A DNA stretch of 64,000 bases from an uncultured Bacteroidales bacterium (GTDB lineage: Bacteria > Bacteroidota > Bacteroidia > Bacteroidales > SZUA-534). The notes below the pieces were generated by a model. It was not told the DNA's origin and did not search any database. It was given only the letters and a program-made list of their open reading frames with translations. Shown one piece after another: positions 1 through 10,700 of the stretch (position 1 is the first letter of the stretch; every line of letters starts with the position of its first letter). The DNA lies in the NCBI GenBank assembly GCA_902790595.1, contig CADASL010000003.1, positions 273,013 to 337,012 of the forward strand, written 5' to 3'. The translations under genes and the position numbers were made by a program.

Positions 1-2009
1 AGAATATCAACCTCAAAGGGCAGTTGAACGCCGCGCAAACGGAGCTGACGAATACTGAAAATGCCGAAAAAAGTCTGCAACAGGTTTCGGCGACGGGCGC
101 CAATCTTGAAAAAAACATTGCCGCAAACAAAGACGAAGCCGCAAAATTAGAGGCGGCAGCCACCGAGGCTCAAAAGGCGAAAGACGAGGCAGAGAAACTG
201 TTTGAAGCCGCAAAGGCGAGTGTGGGCGACTATGCTAGAACGCTGCGTATGGGGCTTCGCGCCGGCGACAAGTGCCCGGTGTGCGGTCAACGGGTTGAAT
301 CGGTTGCCGAAGACGCTGATTTTGAAGCAGCCCTGAAACCGCTGGCCGACAACTTCCAAAACAAAAAAGAGCTTGCCAACAAAACCGATACAAAGCTAAA
401 AGAACTTCAGGCCACCATCAAGGCGCAAACCTTGCAGTTGGCAGAGACACAGACAGATATAGCCGCAAAAAAAGAGGACCACGCAAAAGCCGCAAAGCGT
501 TTGGAACTTGCGTGCAATGCTTTGAATATCAACGTTGACGGCCAATTGAAAGAAAAACTTGCGCAGTTGACAGAAAAATGCGAACAGACCGTAAACGACC
601 TTTCGGAAAAGATAAAATCGGCAAACGCGGTTCAGGCAGAAATCAACAATTTACTTAAAGAAAAAGAAAAAATAACAACTGCTATTGACGATATAAACAG
701 CAAAATAAACAAACAAAACGAAGCATTGAACAAATGCAAGTCGGAAATTGCCAATCTGCGAAACAACGCCGAGGCAAACCAAAAGAAAGCCGAGAACATC
801 TTGCTGAATGTCGGTCAGAAAATTGTTTATCGCGACTGGCAGGCCGACCTGAACGCCACTATCACAAAACTTGAGGACGAGGCAAAGGATTATCTTGTCA
901 AATCGCAGTTGCAGACCGAACTGACTGCCGACATTGAGCGCCGCAAAGTGGCGCGAAGCAACTCGCAGCATCTGCGGCAGCAGATTGAGAAACTTTACCC
1001 CGACTGGCAGGCGGGCAACGCTCCGAAAAAAGTGGAAGACATCGATAACACGTGGGTTAAATACTATAACCACGTGTCGAATTTGCAAAACGAACTGAAA
1101 CACAACACCGAAGATGAACAAACGGAAGAGTTGAAAATTGCCAACTTTTTGAAAACGAACACCATAAATCGCCAACAATTAGAGGAGCTTGCAAAGGTGC
1201 CGGAGGAAAAAATCGATGCTCTCAAAAAAGAGACCGACGACCTGGAAAAGGCTGTCAGCAAGGCGAAAGGCGCGTTGGAGCAAGCCGAAAAAACACTGGC
1301 TCAACACTTGGAGCAAAAGCCGCAAACCGATGAGCCTCTCACCCTGGACGAGGCTAACACATTGGAAACCAGCTTGACAGAAAAAATCGACTGCTGCAAC
1401 AAGCGCATTGGCGACATCGACGGGCAATTCCGCCAGAATGCCGCAAACATCAAGGCGCGGCAGGCAAAAGAACGCGAGGTGGAGACGCTGCGCATTGAGC
1501 ACGACCGCTGGAGCTGCCTGAACAAGCTTTTCGGCAGTGCCGACGGCCACCGTTTCCGCTACATTGCGCAAAGCTACATTCTGAAAGAGCTGCTCAGCAA
1601 GGCCAACTATTTCCTGAACCAGCTGTCGTCGCGTTATGAGCTTGATTGTCAGAGTAATTCATTTGTTATTCTTGTCCACGATATGTACTTCGGCGGCAAT
1701 GTGCGCCCCGTGAACCTGGTTTCGGGCGGCGAGAGTTTTGTGGTGTCGCTGGCGCTTGCGCTGGGCCTCTCAACCCTCAACAGCAACGGCTTTACCACCG
1801 ACATTCTGTTCATCGACGAGGGTTTTGGCACGCTCGACAGCAGCACGCTCGAAGTGGTGATGAACACCTTGGAGCGCCTTCGCGAAAGCGGCAACCGCAA
1901 GGTGGGCATTATCAGCCACGTGGAAGCCTTGAGCGAGCGAATTCCGGTGAAACTTCTGGTGGAGCGCAACACCGGCAATGCGGCAAAAGTCAGAATGATA
2001 AAAGACTGA
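1..2009 (+). CDS. sbcC: SbcC exonuclease subunit, 3' part (5' end outside window)
   Basis: The reading frame is open to the left edge (in frame from base 3), so the N-terminal Walker A half is missing. SbcC is the SMC/Rad50-like ATPase that works with the SbcD nuclease on hairpins and double-strand ends. Visible parts are long charged coiled-coil arms, a zinc-hook CPVCGQ at about 273-290, a C-terminal ABC signature VSGGES, and the Walker B/D-loop DILFIDEGFGTLD. A conserved His (IISHVE) follows. It stops at TGA 2007-2009 and converges on the next gene with only 11 bases between them and no obvious terminator. The family identity is firm; the partner sbcD must lie to the left if it is present. 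Confidence 0.95.
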   Translation, partial: NINLKGQLNAAQTELTNTENAEKSLQQVSATGANLEKNIAANKDEAAKLEAAATEAQKAKDEAEKLFEAAKASVGDYARTLRMGLRAGDKCPVCGQRVESVAEDADFEAALKPLADNFQNKKELANKTDTKLKELQATIKAQTLQLAETQTDIAAKKEDHAKAAKRLELACNALNINVDGQLKEKLAQLTEKCEQTVNDLSEKIKSANAVQAEINNLLKEKEKITTAIDDINSKINKQNEALNKCKSEIANLRNNAEANQKKAENILLNVGQKIVYRDWQADLNATITKLEDEAKDYLVKSQLQTELTADIERRKVARSNSQHLRQQIEKLYPDWQAGNAPKKVEDIDNTWVKYYNHVSNLQNELKHNTEDEQTEELKIANFLKTNTINRQQLEELAKVPEEKIDALKKETDDLEKAVSKAKGALEQAEKTLAQHLEQKPQTDEPLTLDEANTLETSLTEKIDCCNKRIGDIDGQFRQNAANIKARQAKEREVETLRIEHDRWSCLNKLFGSADGHRFRYIAQSYILKELLSKANYFLNQLSSRYELDCQSNSFVILVHDMYFGGNVRPVNLVSGGESFVVSLALALGLSTLNSNGFTTDILFIDEGFGTLDSSTLEVVMNTLERLRESGNRKVGIISHVEALSERIPVKLLVERNTGNAAKVRMIKD

Positions 2010-2020
2010 AACTCTGCTGA

Positions 2021-3097
2021 TTATTTCCCTTTCATCGCCACGCCCAAATCAATCCTGACAAGCTCGTATTCCGACTCTGATTCGTCGCGGTCGGGGTCTT
2101 GCGGGGCGATTATCGCATAAAGAATATTGTCTTTTCCGCAGCTCGTCAGACTGACCGTGGGCTCATTTAGTTGGAATATCCGCAGAAGGTTTCCGTTATG
2201 GTCTCTGATGAACAATGTGTGCGGCACGTTGCCAGTACCGTGGCCGCTGGTGGGTTGTTCGCCTTTGTCATAATCGTAATCAAGCGTTACCAGATAGTTT
2301 TTGGTGAGCTTGCAACTAGAAAAGCCATCGCGCGAAAATTCTACCCATCCGTCTGACATTTTATAATCAATATCACCTTTGACTTCCGTCATAAGTTCGA
2401 AACTGTTGCCAGCTTTCTTGTACAGTGCAACGTAAGGAAAATAAAACGCATTGCAAACCAGCATTTCCAAATCGGCATCGTATTCAATCGACATTTGCCA
2501 AAAAGTCATTCTGACCATATCGTCAACATCAAGGTTGATAACATATTGGCCGAACGGAATGGTATCAGTGCCGTTGATGTATCGGAAAGGTGTGTCCTTG
2601 TAGTCGGGGTTGCAATGGACCTGCGACTCCTTTGTGATGAACAATTTGGCTTCCTCCCACGTATCTTGCGACGGAGCCAGCGGAATGATAGGTTTCCTTC
2701 CCTCAACGGCATCGGTCAGCGAAATCAAAACCTGCCTTGGCGTATTCAAATCGCGAACATAGACGGTGTCGCCGTTGTATCTAATCACAGTCGGGGTGTT
2801 AAATTCATTGGGGCCGTTGCCCTTACGTCCCATAGAGGCCACCTCTTTTTTCAGTTCGGGGTTCACAATGTGGATGAAGTTTCCTTCGAAAGCGCTTAAA
2901 GGTTGCACTACATCGGCCCACACCACATACCGGCCAGTATAAATGAAATCTCCTGGCATAGATGTGTAGATACTATCGGTTATCAGCTCATAATTAATCG
3001 GTTCGCGTTCAAGTTTCGATGAATCGATTTTGGTGTTTTTTTCTGTGCAGCAAGTCAGCAAGACCAGCAAACTAACGGTTATTGATGCAAGTTTCAT
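2021..3097 (-). CDS. 6-bladed beta-propeller lipoprotein (BF3164/TolB-like)
   Basis: This is a 358-residue exported lipoprotein. It has a short hydrophobic signal followed by a Cys-Cys lipobox at residues 16-17. The remainder is beta-rich, with blade-like repeats and a VYVRDLN-type segment, which fits the BF3164-like TolB propeller family common in Bacteroidales. Those proteins are thought to sit in the envelope; a substrate is not known. The ATG at 3095-3097 is well supported because a full Bacteroidota promoter lies 25 bases upstream. It is transcribed alone and converges with sbcC. Confidence 0.75.
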   Translation of the reverse strand: MKLASITVSLLVLLTCCTEKNTKIDSSKLEREPINYELITDSIYTSMPGDFIYTGRYVVWADVVQPLSAFEGNFIHIVNPELKKEVASMGRKGNGPNEFNTPTVIRYNGDTVYVRDLNTPRQVLISLTDAVEGRKPIIPLAPSQDTWEEAKLFITKESQVHCNPDYKDTPFRYINGTDTIPFGQYVINLDVDDMVRMTFWQMSIEYDADLEMLVCNAFYFPYVALYKKAGNSFELMTEVKGDIDYKMSDGWVEFSRDGFSSCKLTKNYLVTLDYDYDKGEQPTSGHGTGNVPHTLFIRDHNGNLLRIFQLNEPTVSLTSCGKDNILYAIIAPQDPDRDESESEYELVRIDLGVAMKGK

Positions 3098-3121
3098 CTT
3101 AATAATGGTTTTGATGTTTTA

Positions 3122-3152
3122 CAAATTTATGCTTTTATCGCTGATTTTCAAA
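3122..3152 (-). promoter_or_regulatory. Bacteroidota-type promoter for the propeller lipoprotein
   Basis: Read on the minus strand, TTTG (3152-3149) is followed after 19 bases by TAAATTTG (3129-3122). This matches the phylum's -33 TTTG and -7 TAnnTTTG elements at the usual spacing. It lies 25 bases before the ATG of the lipoprotein gene. Confidence 0.6.
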
Positions 3153-3155
3153 ATT

Positions 3156-4760
3156 TTATTTCTCGGGTTGCCGCGCAGTGCTGTTTTTAGTCAACAACAA
3201 CGTCATTGCATAAAACAATCCGAACATTATGCAGCCCAGCTGGCGGGTGAGCGTGTCCTCGTCGAGCATCGACACAAACATAATGGTGCAGAATGTGACC
3301 AGCAGGAAATTCGACGATTTCACCATAAACAGCGGCGCGAACATACAAATCAGCACCAGCACAAAACCTATTAGCCCAAGGCTGATGACAAAGGTAAGAT
3401 ATTGATTATGCGCCATAAAGCGGTTTTCGAGCTCAAGATTCGAGTTGGTTTCCTCGTAGGCCTGGGCAAACGCCTCCTTGGCACTGCCCGGTCCCGAACC
3501 GAGCAACGGATGCTTCTTCACAATATGCAGTCCGGTCTTGAAAAACTCAATGCGCATACTAACCGATTTGCCGTTGGCGTCGTTATAGCGCAGATAGTTC
3601 TCAATCTCCCAAATAACTTCATATACGCGCCTGTATATTCCTGATTTTTCAATGTTTATGCAACTGGCATAACCTTTCTCAATGCCAGCAATCTCCTCGC
3701 CGGTCAGCTGCCACACCCCGCAACTGTCTTTCGGCAACCCTTTTGAAGTCAGATAGCGCATAAGAGTGTTCCTAATGGGCTGTCCCATACGGTCTACACT
3801 ATCAATGCATATACGGCTGCGCTTGTTCCACTCACTCTTAAGCTCCTTGTTGCAGATGTATCGATAGACATAATAGCCGTTCTCTGTGGTCTCACTTTTC
3901 AGATAGTGGGTGTAGGGATTCCCCTGCTGCGTCAGTTTGGGCAGCTCGGTAGCGGTGTCACGAATCTGGTGCATATCGGTGTAAACGCTTCGGACGTAAA
4001 GCGCCGCCACAACGGCAAAACCCACCATCACAGTCAGAAGCCCATAGAACTGCCAGCGCCTGAAACTGTTGCGCTTGGCCAGAATCAGAACACCCACGGC
4101 AACAATGGCCGCAACCCAGCTTGTGGCGGCCTGAATGAGGGTGGTGAAATAGAGCAGCCAGGCAATTATCGCGGCAAGCGCGATTTTTTGCCACATTTTC
4201 AATTCCTTACGGCTATCGTACCAGGTGTAGATGATGTAGAAAACCGACATCACACACATCACTCCCAAACGGATGTGCGACACGAAAATGGAGATGTCGC
4301 GGTAGTTGGCCACCGTTTTTTTCCGTGGCACGTAGATGCCCAAATAAACGCAAAGGCTTATCAACGTGCTGACAATCACTGCCAGCACAAAAATGTTGAA
4401 TATGCCATTTATCTGCTTATGCGACAGCCTCAACGACCCGATGACGAACGGGAAAAACAGCAGCGGCAGCATATCAACAACTTCAGTCACGGCGTGGCCG
4501 GAATTGGGTGTGCGCCAAATCCATAGCAGATGTAGGACAAAAATGCCCATTATCGGCCACAGAAACTTATTCTGTTTCAGATTGTTCCATTTGTAACCAT
4601 AGTTGCCGCTGATTATCCAGGCAATGGGAATGCCCACGGTGCCAAAGCTCATCATAAATCGCGACAGCGGCATTCCGATGACCGTCACCGCCAGCACAAA
4701 AAGAATGAGCCACTCGGTGTTCCGGATGGTAAAAACGCGCGTGTAAAGCGACTTCCACAT
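3156..4760 (-). CDS. O-antigen ligase / Wzy-like polytopic membrane protein
   Basis: This is a 534-residue inner-membrane protein with many hydrophobic segments and one long periplasmic loop at about residues 230-430. After the loop comes GSGPGSAKEAF and then HNQYLTFVISLGLIGF. The conserved loop His followed by a C-terminal transmembrane segment is the pattern of the O-antigen ligase/polymerase (Wzy_C) family, which joins glycan chains to lipid A core, or to secreted proteins in T9SS bacteria. It starts 12 bases after the stop of the PKD/T9SS gene, so the two are probably co-transcribed. Whether it acts as ligase or polymerase cannot be told from sequence. Confidence 0.75.
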   Translation of the reverse strand: MWKSLYTRVFTIRNTEWLILFVLAVTVIGMPLSRFMMSFGTVGIPIAWIISGNYGYKWNNLKQNKFLWPIMGIFVLHLLWIWRTPNSGHAVTEVVDMLPLLFFPFVIGSLRLSHKQINGIFNIFVLAVIVSTLISLCVYLGIYVPRKKTVANYRDISIFVSHIRLGVMCVMSVFYIIYTWYDSRKELKMWQKIALAAIIAWLLYFTTLIQAATSWVAAIVAVGVLILAKRNSFRRWQFYGLLTVMVGFAVVAALYVRSVYTDMHQIRDTATELPKLTQQGNPYTHYLKSETTENGYYVYRYICNKELKSEWNKRSRICIDSVDRMGQPIRNTLMRYLTSKGLPKDSCGVWQLTGEEIAGIEKGYASCINIEKSGIYRRVYEVIWEIENYLRYNDANGKSVSMRIEFFKTGLHIVKKHPLLGSGPGSAKEAFAQAYEETNSNLELENRFMAHNQYLTFVISLGLIGFVLVLICMFAPLFMVKSSNFLLVTFCTIMFVSMLDEDTLTRQLGCIMFGLFYAMTLLLTKNSTARQPEK

Positions 4761-4772
4761 AGTGGATTTGGC

Positions 4773-5570
4773 TTAGTAATAAACTGTGATATAGCCGTTT
4801 AGAGGGTCGTAGTTGGTGGTGCCCTCCTCAACGGTAATCACATAGAAATAGGTTCCGGGCGACACCAGCGTGCCTTGCGGATTGTAGCCGTCCCACACAA
4901 TGTTCTCGGTGCCGGAGCGGCTGAACATCTTGTAACCCCAGCGGTTGAAAATCTCAAGTTTGAGCCGCGACCCTTCACTGCACGAAATCATAAAAAAGTC
5001 ATTCTGGCCGTCGCCGTTCGGAGTGAACACATTTGGTACCTTGCTCGACGGAACAATGGTTATCGTGCTGTCGACGGAGCTGGTGCAACCGTTGTTGTCA
5101 ACCGACGTCAAACCAACATTGTACGAGCCGGGAGCGCTATATTTATGGGTCGGATTGTTCTCGTTACTTGTCGAGCCATCGCCAAATTTCCAAGTGTTTT
5201 TAAGCGATGTTGATGTTGTTATTATTTTGAAATCCACTGTTTTGTATCCTACGGTATCGCAGCTGAACGCGATGACCGGCGGATTGTTGATGGTGATGCT
5301 GGTGGTTGCGTCAGCGTTTTCGCCATTTGCGCCGGAGGCCGTCACCTTAACCGTGTAAGTGCCTGCAGCGGTGTATTTGTGCACCGGCTTTCTCTCACTG
5401 CTGGTGGCTCCATCGCCGAAATTCCATTCAAAAGACTCGTAACGGTTAGCCAAGGTGTACTCAAAAGTCTGGTCGGTTCCAACACAAGGTTTGCCAGAAA
5501 TATTAATGTCTTGCGCCGAAGCCGACAACGTCAGCGCCACAGCGGACAGTATTACGTAAAAACGCTTCAT
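4773..5570 (-). CDS. PKD-domain protein with T9SS type B sorting domain
   Basis: I use the ATG at 5570 (MKRFYVILS...), giving 265 residues; an in-frame TTG two codons earlier is less likely. The domains in order are a signal peptide ending at SASAQ, two PKD domains marked by WNFGDG and WKFGDG, and a C-terminal domain beginning VPNVFTPNGDGQNDFF with FNRWG and WDG motifs. That last domain is the gliding-motility-associated/type B sorting signal used for export through the type IX secretion system and surface attachment. PKD domains are binding or spacer modules. With only two PKD domains it is small for the family. It leads a probable two-gene operon with the ligase-like gene. Confidence 0.85.
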   Translation of the reverse strand: MKRFYVILSAVALTLSASAQDINISGKPCVGTDQTFEYTLANRYESFEWNFGDGATSSERKPVHKYTAAGTYTVKVTASGANGENADATTSITINNPPVIAFSCDTVGYKTVDFKIITTSTSLKNTWKFGDGSTSNENNPTHKYSAPGSYNVGLTSVDNNGCTSSVDSTITIVPSSKVPNVFTPNGDGQNDFFMISCSEGSRLKLEIFNRWGYKMFSRSGTENIVWDGYNPQGTLVSPGTYFYVITVEEGTTNYDPLNGYITVYY

Positions 5571-5594
5571 TTTCAAAAATGCATCAATAATTTA

Positions 5595-5602
5595 CAAACA
5601 TA
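5595..5602 (-). promoter_or_regulatory. -7 box upstream of the PKD/T9SS gene
   Basis: The minus strand reads TATGTTTG, a perfect TAnnTTTG, 25 bases before the ATG at 5570. No clear -33 TTG lies at normal spacing. Confidence 0.4.
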
Positions 5603-5658
5603 ATCAAAAATGAAAAAGGCGTTATAAATATGAGGGGTTATTTTTCGCTTGCGCGGAT

Positions 5659-7293
5659 TCAAAACTCCGCCTCCGACACAATCCTCACTTTTTTCCCCGT
5701 TACGGGATGAGTGAATTCGATTTCGGCGGCGTGCAGATAAAGGCGGCTGTCGGGCGCGCCATAAAGGTTATCGCCGACAATCGGGCAACCCAAACCCTGA
5801 CTGTGAGCGGCGTGGACGCGTAACTGATGAGTGCGGCCAGTCTCGGGAAAAAAGTTGACAAGTGTGCAGTTTCCGTTTTTGCCGATGACGGAATATCGAG
5901 TTACGGCAGGCTTTCCGTGCTCAAAATCAACCATCTGGCGCGGCCGGTCGTCGTGATTCAGGCGGAGCGGAAGAGTGATAACGCCGCTGTCGTCCTTCAA
6001 AACTCCGTCAAGCAGAGCCACATAGCGTTTTTTGACGGCCCGAGTCGAGAATTGCCGCTGAAGAGTGACATAAACATCTTTTGTTTTGGCTATCAGCAAG
6101 ATGCCCGACGTGGCCATATCGAGCCGGTGAACCACCATCGGCTCACTGGCGTCGGGAAAAAGCCCACGCAGCATTGAGCCGACAGAAGCCGAATGCTCCT
6201 TGCCCGGCACCGACGGCAGCCCGGCAGGCTTGTCGATGGCGGCAATCCATTCGTCGTTGTAGAGGATTTTGAGCTGGGCGACCGGTTGACGGCGCAGTGG
6301 ATTCGGCTCCACATCGAGCCCTTGCAGCATAAAATTCAGAATAGGCTCGCATTTGCTGTGGCAAGCCGGATAGAACTGTCCGTGACAGCGCACCTCACCC
6401 ACCGGTGCCGCTCCCCACCAGAACTCGGCCATCGTCAGAGGCTTTAATCCCTGACTGAAAGCAAATTGCAGCAGTTTGGGCGCGGCGCACTCACCGGCGG
6501 CGGCCGGCGGCTCACAACCGCGCTCGTCGGCGAAAATGCGGCTGACGGTTTTCCGCTCGCCTCGTGCGTTCAGCACAACATACTGGTCGAAAAGCCACGC
6601 CTGAAGTTCCTCCGATTTCTGCCGCCGTTGCTCTTTCAGCCGCGCAATCTCGGTTTGCAAAGCAGACGCTTCCACCTCAGCGTCAGCAATTTTTGCAGCC
6701 CATTGCCGTTCAAGACGTTTCAGCTCGGCCTTTTCAAACTGGCTCTGCCTGATTAGCTCGTCCGATTGTTCCGGCGTAAGCTCCTGGCGGCGACGGGCGT
6801 CGCGGTCGGCCTTGTGAAGCCGGGCGGCGGCTTTTGCCTGGCCGATTTCCGCCTCGGCCTGCTGTTTCACTTCATTCAGTTTCTTGATTGCCAATAAGTT
6901 TCTCTTGCTTTTGGCTATGGATTCAATCTGCCTGTTAATGTCGGAAATGGAGCGTTCCTCGGTTTTGAACCGGCCGTCGGGCGCAGTGATGTCGAAAATT
7001 GGCGGAACAAACCAGCGGTGGCAGGCGCGGCCGCCGATGTTGCCCGAAAAGGCGGCAAGAAACCCGAGCTGCCCGTTGCGGTCCTGAACCACAAGCACTC
7101 CGAACATCTTGCCTTGAGCAATCTCATCGGCCCAATCGGTTCGCGTTTCCAAATAGCGCTGCACGCAGTTGGCGGCCGTAACAGCCAACGGATGCGGAGT
7201 GTAACAAAACGGACAGTTGAATAGTTTCGGCAGAATGGTATCGGCTGGAATTTCAGCAAACGGGTGGAACAGAGCAGTGAGCGTTGAGTCCAT
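5659..7293 (-). CDS. RluA-family pseudouridine synthase with long N-terminal extension
   Basis: The protein has 544 residues, roughly twice a minimal RluA enzyme. Residues 345-544 form the catalytic domain. It contains HRLDMATSGI with the catalytic Asp at 392, and GRTHQLRVH near the end; such enzymes isomerise uridines in rRNA or tRNA. Residues 1-100 are a conserved extension containing CPFC (27-30), 110-235 are a charged coiled coil, and Cys 303, 311 and 315 form a small cluster. The same long form is known in other bacteria. The target RNA is unknown. A shared operon with the downstream PKD gene is unlikely because that gene has its own -7 box. Confidence 0.88.
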   Translation of the reverse strand: MDSTLTALFHPFAEIPADTILPKLFNCPFCYTPHPLAVTAANCVQRYLETRTDWADEIAQGKMFGVLVVQDRNGQLGFLAAFSGNIGGRACHRWFVPPIFDITAPDGRFKTEERSISDINRQIESIAKSKRNLLAIKKLNEVKQQAEAEIGQAKAAARLHKADRDARRRQELTPEQSDELIRQSQFEKAELKRLERQWAAKIADAEVEASALQTEIARLKEQRRQKSEELQAWLFDQYVVLNARGERKTVSRIFADERGCEPPAAAGECAAPKLLQFAFSQGLKPLTMAEFWWGAAPVGEVRCHGQFYPACHSKCEPILNFMLQGLDVEPNPLRRQPVAQLKILYNDEWIAAIDKPAGLPSVPGKEHSASVGSMLRGLFPDASEPMVVHRLDMATSGILLIAKTKDVYVTLQRQFSTRAVKKRYVALLDGVLKDDSGVITLPLRLNHDDRPRQMVDFEHGKPAVTRYSVIGKNGNCTLVNFFPETGRTHQLRVHAAHSQGLGCPIVGDNLYGAPDSRLYLHAAEIEFTHPVTGKKVRIVSEAEF

Positions 7294-7376
7294 AGTTGTG
7301 AGCCGATAACAAATTATGAATCAAACCGGTGCTGAACACGGTTTGATGTTAAGATTCAATTTATTGCTTGGGCGGG

Positions 7377-7664
7377 TCAGACAAGCTCGCGGTCAGCGAA
7401 CTTTTGCGGCTCCTTGCGGATGGCGTTGGCTACGGCGCGGAACTCGTCGTCTTCAATCTCCTCCTTGGTCAGCTCGTAGTAGTGCGACTCGTCGCCGTTA
7501 GCAGTTTGAAAGATTACCTCCATCACAACCACGCCGCTCTTTTTGTAAACGGCATAGTTTCGCATAAAGAAATCTATCTGGTTTTTGCTTTTAACTACTT
7601 GAAGCTTTGGATTTTGCGAGTCGATTTTCTTTTCCTCCAGCTCGTTCTGCTCAATGTTTTCCAT
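7377..7664 (-). CDS. Small acidic hypothetical protein
   Basis: This 95-residue protein starts at ATG 7664. It has a charged N-terminus (about 20 residues rich in E and K), then a beta-rich core (FFMRNYAVYKKSGVVVMEVIF) and a helical tail. It has no signal peptide or membrane segment, so it should be cytosolic. I do not recognise a family with certainty; small nucleic-acid-binding folds of similar size exist in the phylum, but no diagnostic motif is visible. It lies between dnaE and the pseudouridine synthase on the same strand. It is likely real, because the frame is full-length and its codon use is normal. Confidence 0.6.
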   Translation of the reverse strand: MENIEQNELEEKKIDSQNPKLQVVKSKNQIDFFMRNYAVYKKSGVVVMEVIFQTANGDESHYYELTKEEIEDDEFRAVANAIRKEPQKFADRELV

Positions 7665-7767
7665 TTTTAGTTTCCTATTACGTATTTGCGCGCCGTTACC
7701 TCTAAACGGCAGCGCAATATAGCAATTCTTTTATTTTACGACGGCCAAAATGCGGCTCTCCACGATT

Positions 7768-10700
7768 TTAATCATCGTCATCGTCAGTCGGGTCGGGCGA
7801 CGGTGTGTCCGTATCACTTTTTTCACCATCGGTTTCCGGGGCCGACTCGGCAATCGGGCGGCGCTTCCGCTGTTGATTGTTGTTCAGCGAGTAAGTGAAC
7901 AGCGTGTCGTTCTTGTCAAGGAAATCGACAAGGTCGTTGGTTATCTCAATCGACAGTGAATGTGACAGCAGATTGAGCGACAGGCCTGTCTCCTCGTCGT
8001 GCACCATAAAATAAAGCGCCACATTTCCCTTTGAATTTAACACGTTTTTAATCAGCTCGATACTACCGTTGTTCAAATCCTTTAGTTTAATGTTGATGGT
8101 GAGTTTTTTCACCATATCGCCACGAATGTTGCTCAACAGCTTTACGCTCTGCACCTTCACTTCGAGCGGTTTGTTGCCGTCCTTGTCGGGATACATACGC
8201 TCCTCAATCCGGGCACGGATAAAGAGCAGGCTGTTTTTCTTAATCAGCTTGGCGTGAGCCTCATAGTCCTTACCAAACAGCGCGAACTTGTGGCCGCCGA
8301 TGTAGTCTTCGATAGTGAAGTTCATAAACGGCTTGTTGTTGCGCGTCAGGCCGTCGAAAACCTCGGTTACAAGACCGCCGAACGCTACCTCGCGGTTCTG
8401 GTACGGCTCAAGCGAACCGGCAAGGTCAACGGGCGAGACGGTGCAGAAATTCTCCAGCTCGAACTTAAACGGGTCGAGCGGATGCGCTGACAGGAAGATG
8501 CCCACCAAATCCTTCTCCATATTCAGCTTTTCGAGCAGCGGCATATCGTCGAAATTCGGAACCGAAGGATGCGGAATGTCGATTGTCTCGCCAATGGAGC
8601 CGAACAGCGTGTTGGTATTCTGGTTGCGGTCGTTCTGGAAGTTGTTGCCGTAGCGGATAAGCGCGTCGACGAACTTCGAGCCATCGGGCATCTCCAAAAT
8701 GAACGGCTCACGTTTGATGCCAAGAGCGTCGAACGCTCCGGCGATGGCAAGGCTCTGAATGGTTTTCGAGTTGCACGACTGAAGATTGACGCGCTCCACA
8801 AAATCGAAAATATCCTTGAACTTGCCGTTGGCCTCCCGCTCAGCCACAATCGCCTCAACAGCACCGGCGCCAACGCCTTTGATGCCGCCCAGTCCGAATC
8901 GGATTTCACCCTTTTTGTTGGCCGTGAAGTTCAGTTCCGACTCGTTGATGTCGGGGCCCTTCACCGGAATCTTCATCGCCTTGCACTCCTCCATAAACTT
9001 CTGCACATCGGTAATGGTGTCTTTGCTTTGTGTGAGGTTGGCGGCCATATACTCGGCCGGATAGTGCGCTTTCAGATAGCCCGTCTGGTAGGCCACCCAA
9101 GCATAGCAAGCGGCGTGCGACTTGTTGAACGCGTACGACGCGAATTTCTCCCAATCGGCCCAGATTTTCAGCAGGATTTGCTCATCGTGGCCTTTCTTTT
9201 TGCCGCCCTCAATGAATTTCGGCTTGAGCATCGCCAGCATTGCGGCAATCTTCTTACCCATCGCCTTACGAAGCGTGTCGGCCTCGCCGCGGGTGAAGTT
9301 GGCCAGCAACCGGCTCAATAGCATAACTTGCTCCTGATAAACGGTAACTCCGTATGTATCTTTCAGATACTTCTCCATTACCGGGATGTCATAAGTTATC
9401 GGCTCGCGGCCTTGCTTTCGCGCGATAAACTGTGGAATGTAGTCCATCGGGCCCGGACGATAGAGGGCGTTCATCGCAATCAGGTCGGAGATTTGCGTCG
9501 GCTGCAGCTCGCGCAGGTACTTCTGCATACCCGGACTTTCAAACTGGAACGTTCCAATGGTGCGGCCCTCGCTGTAAAGCTTGTAAGTCAGCTTGTCGTC
9601 GATGGGAATATGGTCGATATCGACATCGATGCCGCGGGTTTTCTTCACATTCTTGATGGCCTCCTTGATGAGCGACAATGTGCTCAGACCCAGAAAGTCC
9701 ATCTTGATTAAACCAACGCTTTCAACAACGTGTCCATCGTATTGAGTCACAACAACATCCTGGTTGGTCTTACGGTCTTTGACGGTACAAACCGGAGCGA
9801 ATTTGGTAAGGTCGTCGGCACCAATAATGACACCGCAAGCGTGGATACCTATCTGGCGGTTGGTGTCCTCAAGCTCCTCGGCGTAGGTGAGCACGTCGGG
9901 GATTGTTGCGGCATAATCGCCAAGTTGAATCTCCTCTGTGTCCTGCTGCTCCATAAGTTTATGAAATTCAGGCACATATTTATAGCAGTTCTTCAGATTG
10001 ACCTTCGGCATTTTCTTTGGCAGAGTGCCATCGACGGCTTTCACCTGACCCTCGGAAAAATCGCGGTCGGGAACCAGTTTCTTAATGGCGTTCGACATAG
10101 AAACGGGTATGCCCTGCACACGGCAAACATCGGCCAGCGACGATTTGGTGGCCATTGTTCCGTAGGTGATGATATGCGCCACCTTTTCGGCGCCGTATTT
10201 CTGCGTAACCCACTCCAGAACCTTGCCGCGGCCCTCATCGTCAAAGTCAACGTCGATATCGGGAAGTGAGATACGGTCTGGGTTAAGGAAACGCTCGAAC
10301 AGGAGGTCGTACTTGAGCGGGTCGAGGTCGGTGATGCCCAAGCAGTAGGCCACCACCGAGCCGGCAGCCGAACCACGTCCCGGGCCAACGCTCACGCCCA
10401 GCTCCTCGCGGGCGGCGCGAATGTAGTCCTGCACAATAAGGAAGTAGCCGGGGAAACCCATCGTCTTCATAATGTGCAACTCAAAAATGATGCGGTCTTT
10501 CTGCTCGTTGGTCAGCTGGTCGCCATAACGTTTAGTGGCGCCCTCCCAGGTGAGTTTTGCCAGATAGTCGGCTTCAAGTTTTATTCTATATAACTTGTCG
10601 TAACCACCTAATTTCTTGATTTTTTTCTCGGCATCCTCCTGACTTAAAACCACTTCGTGCTTCTCGTTCTGCGTGAATTCGTCGAACAGTTCTTTTTCAG

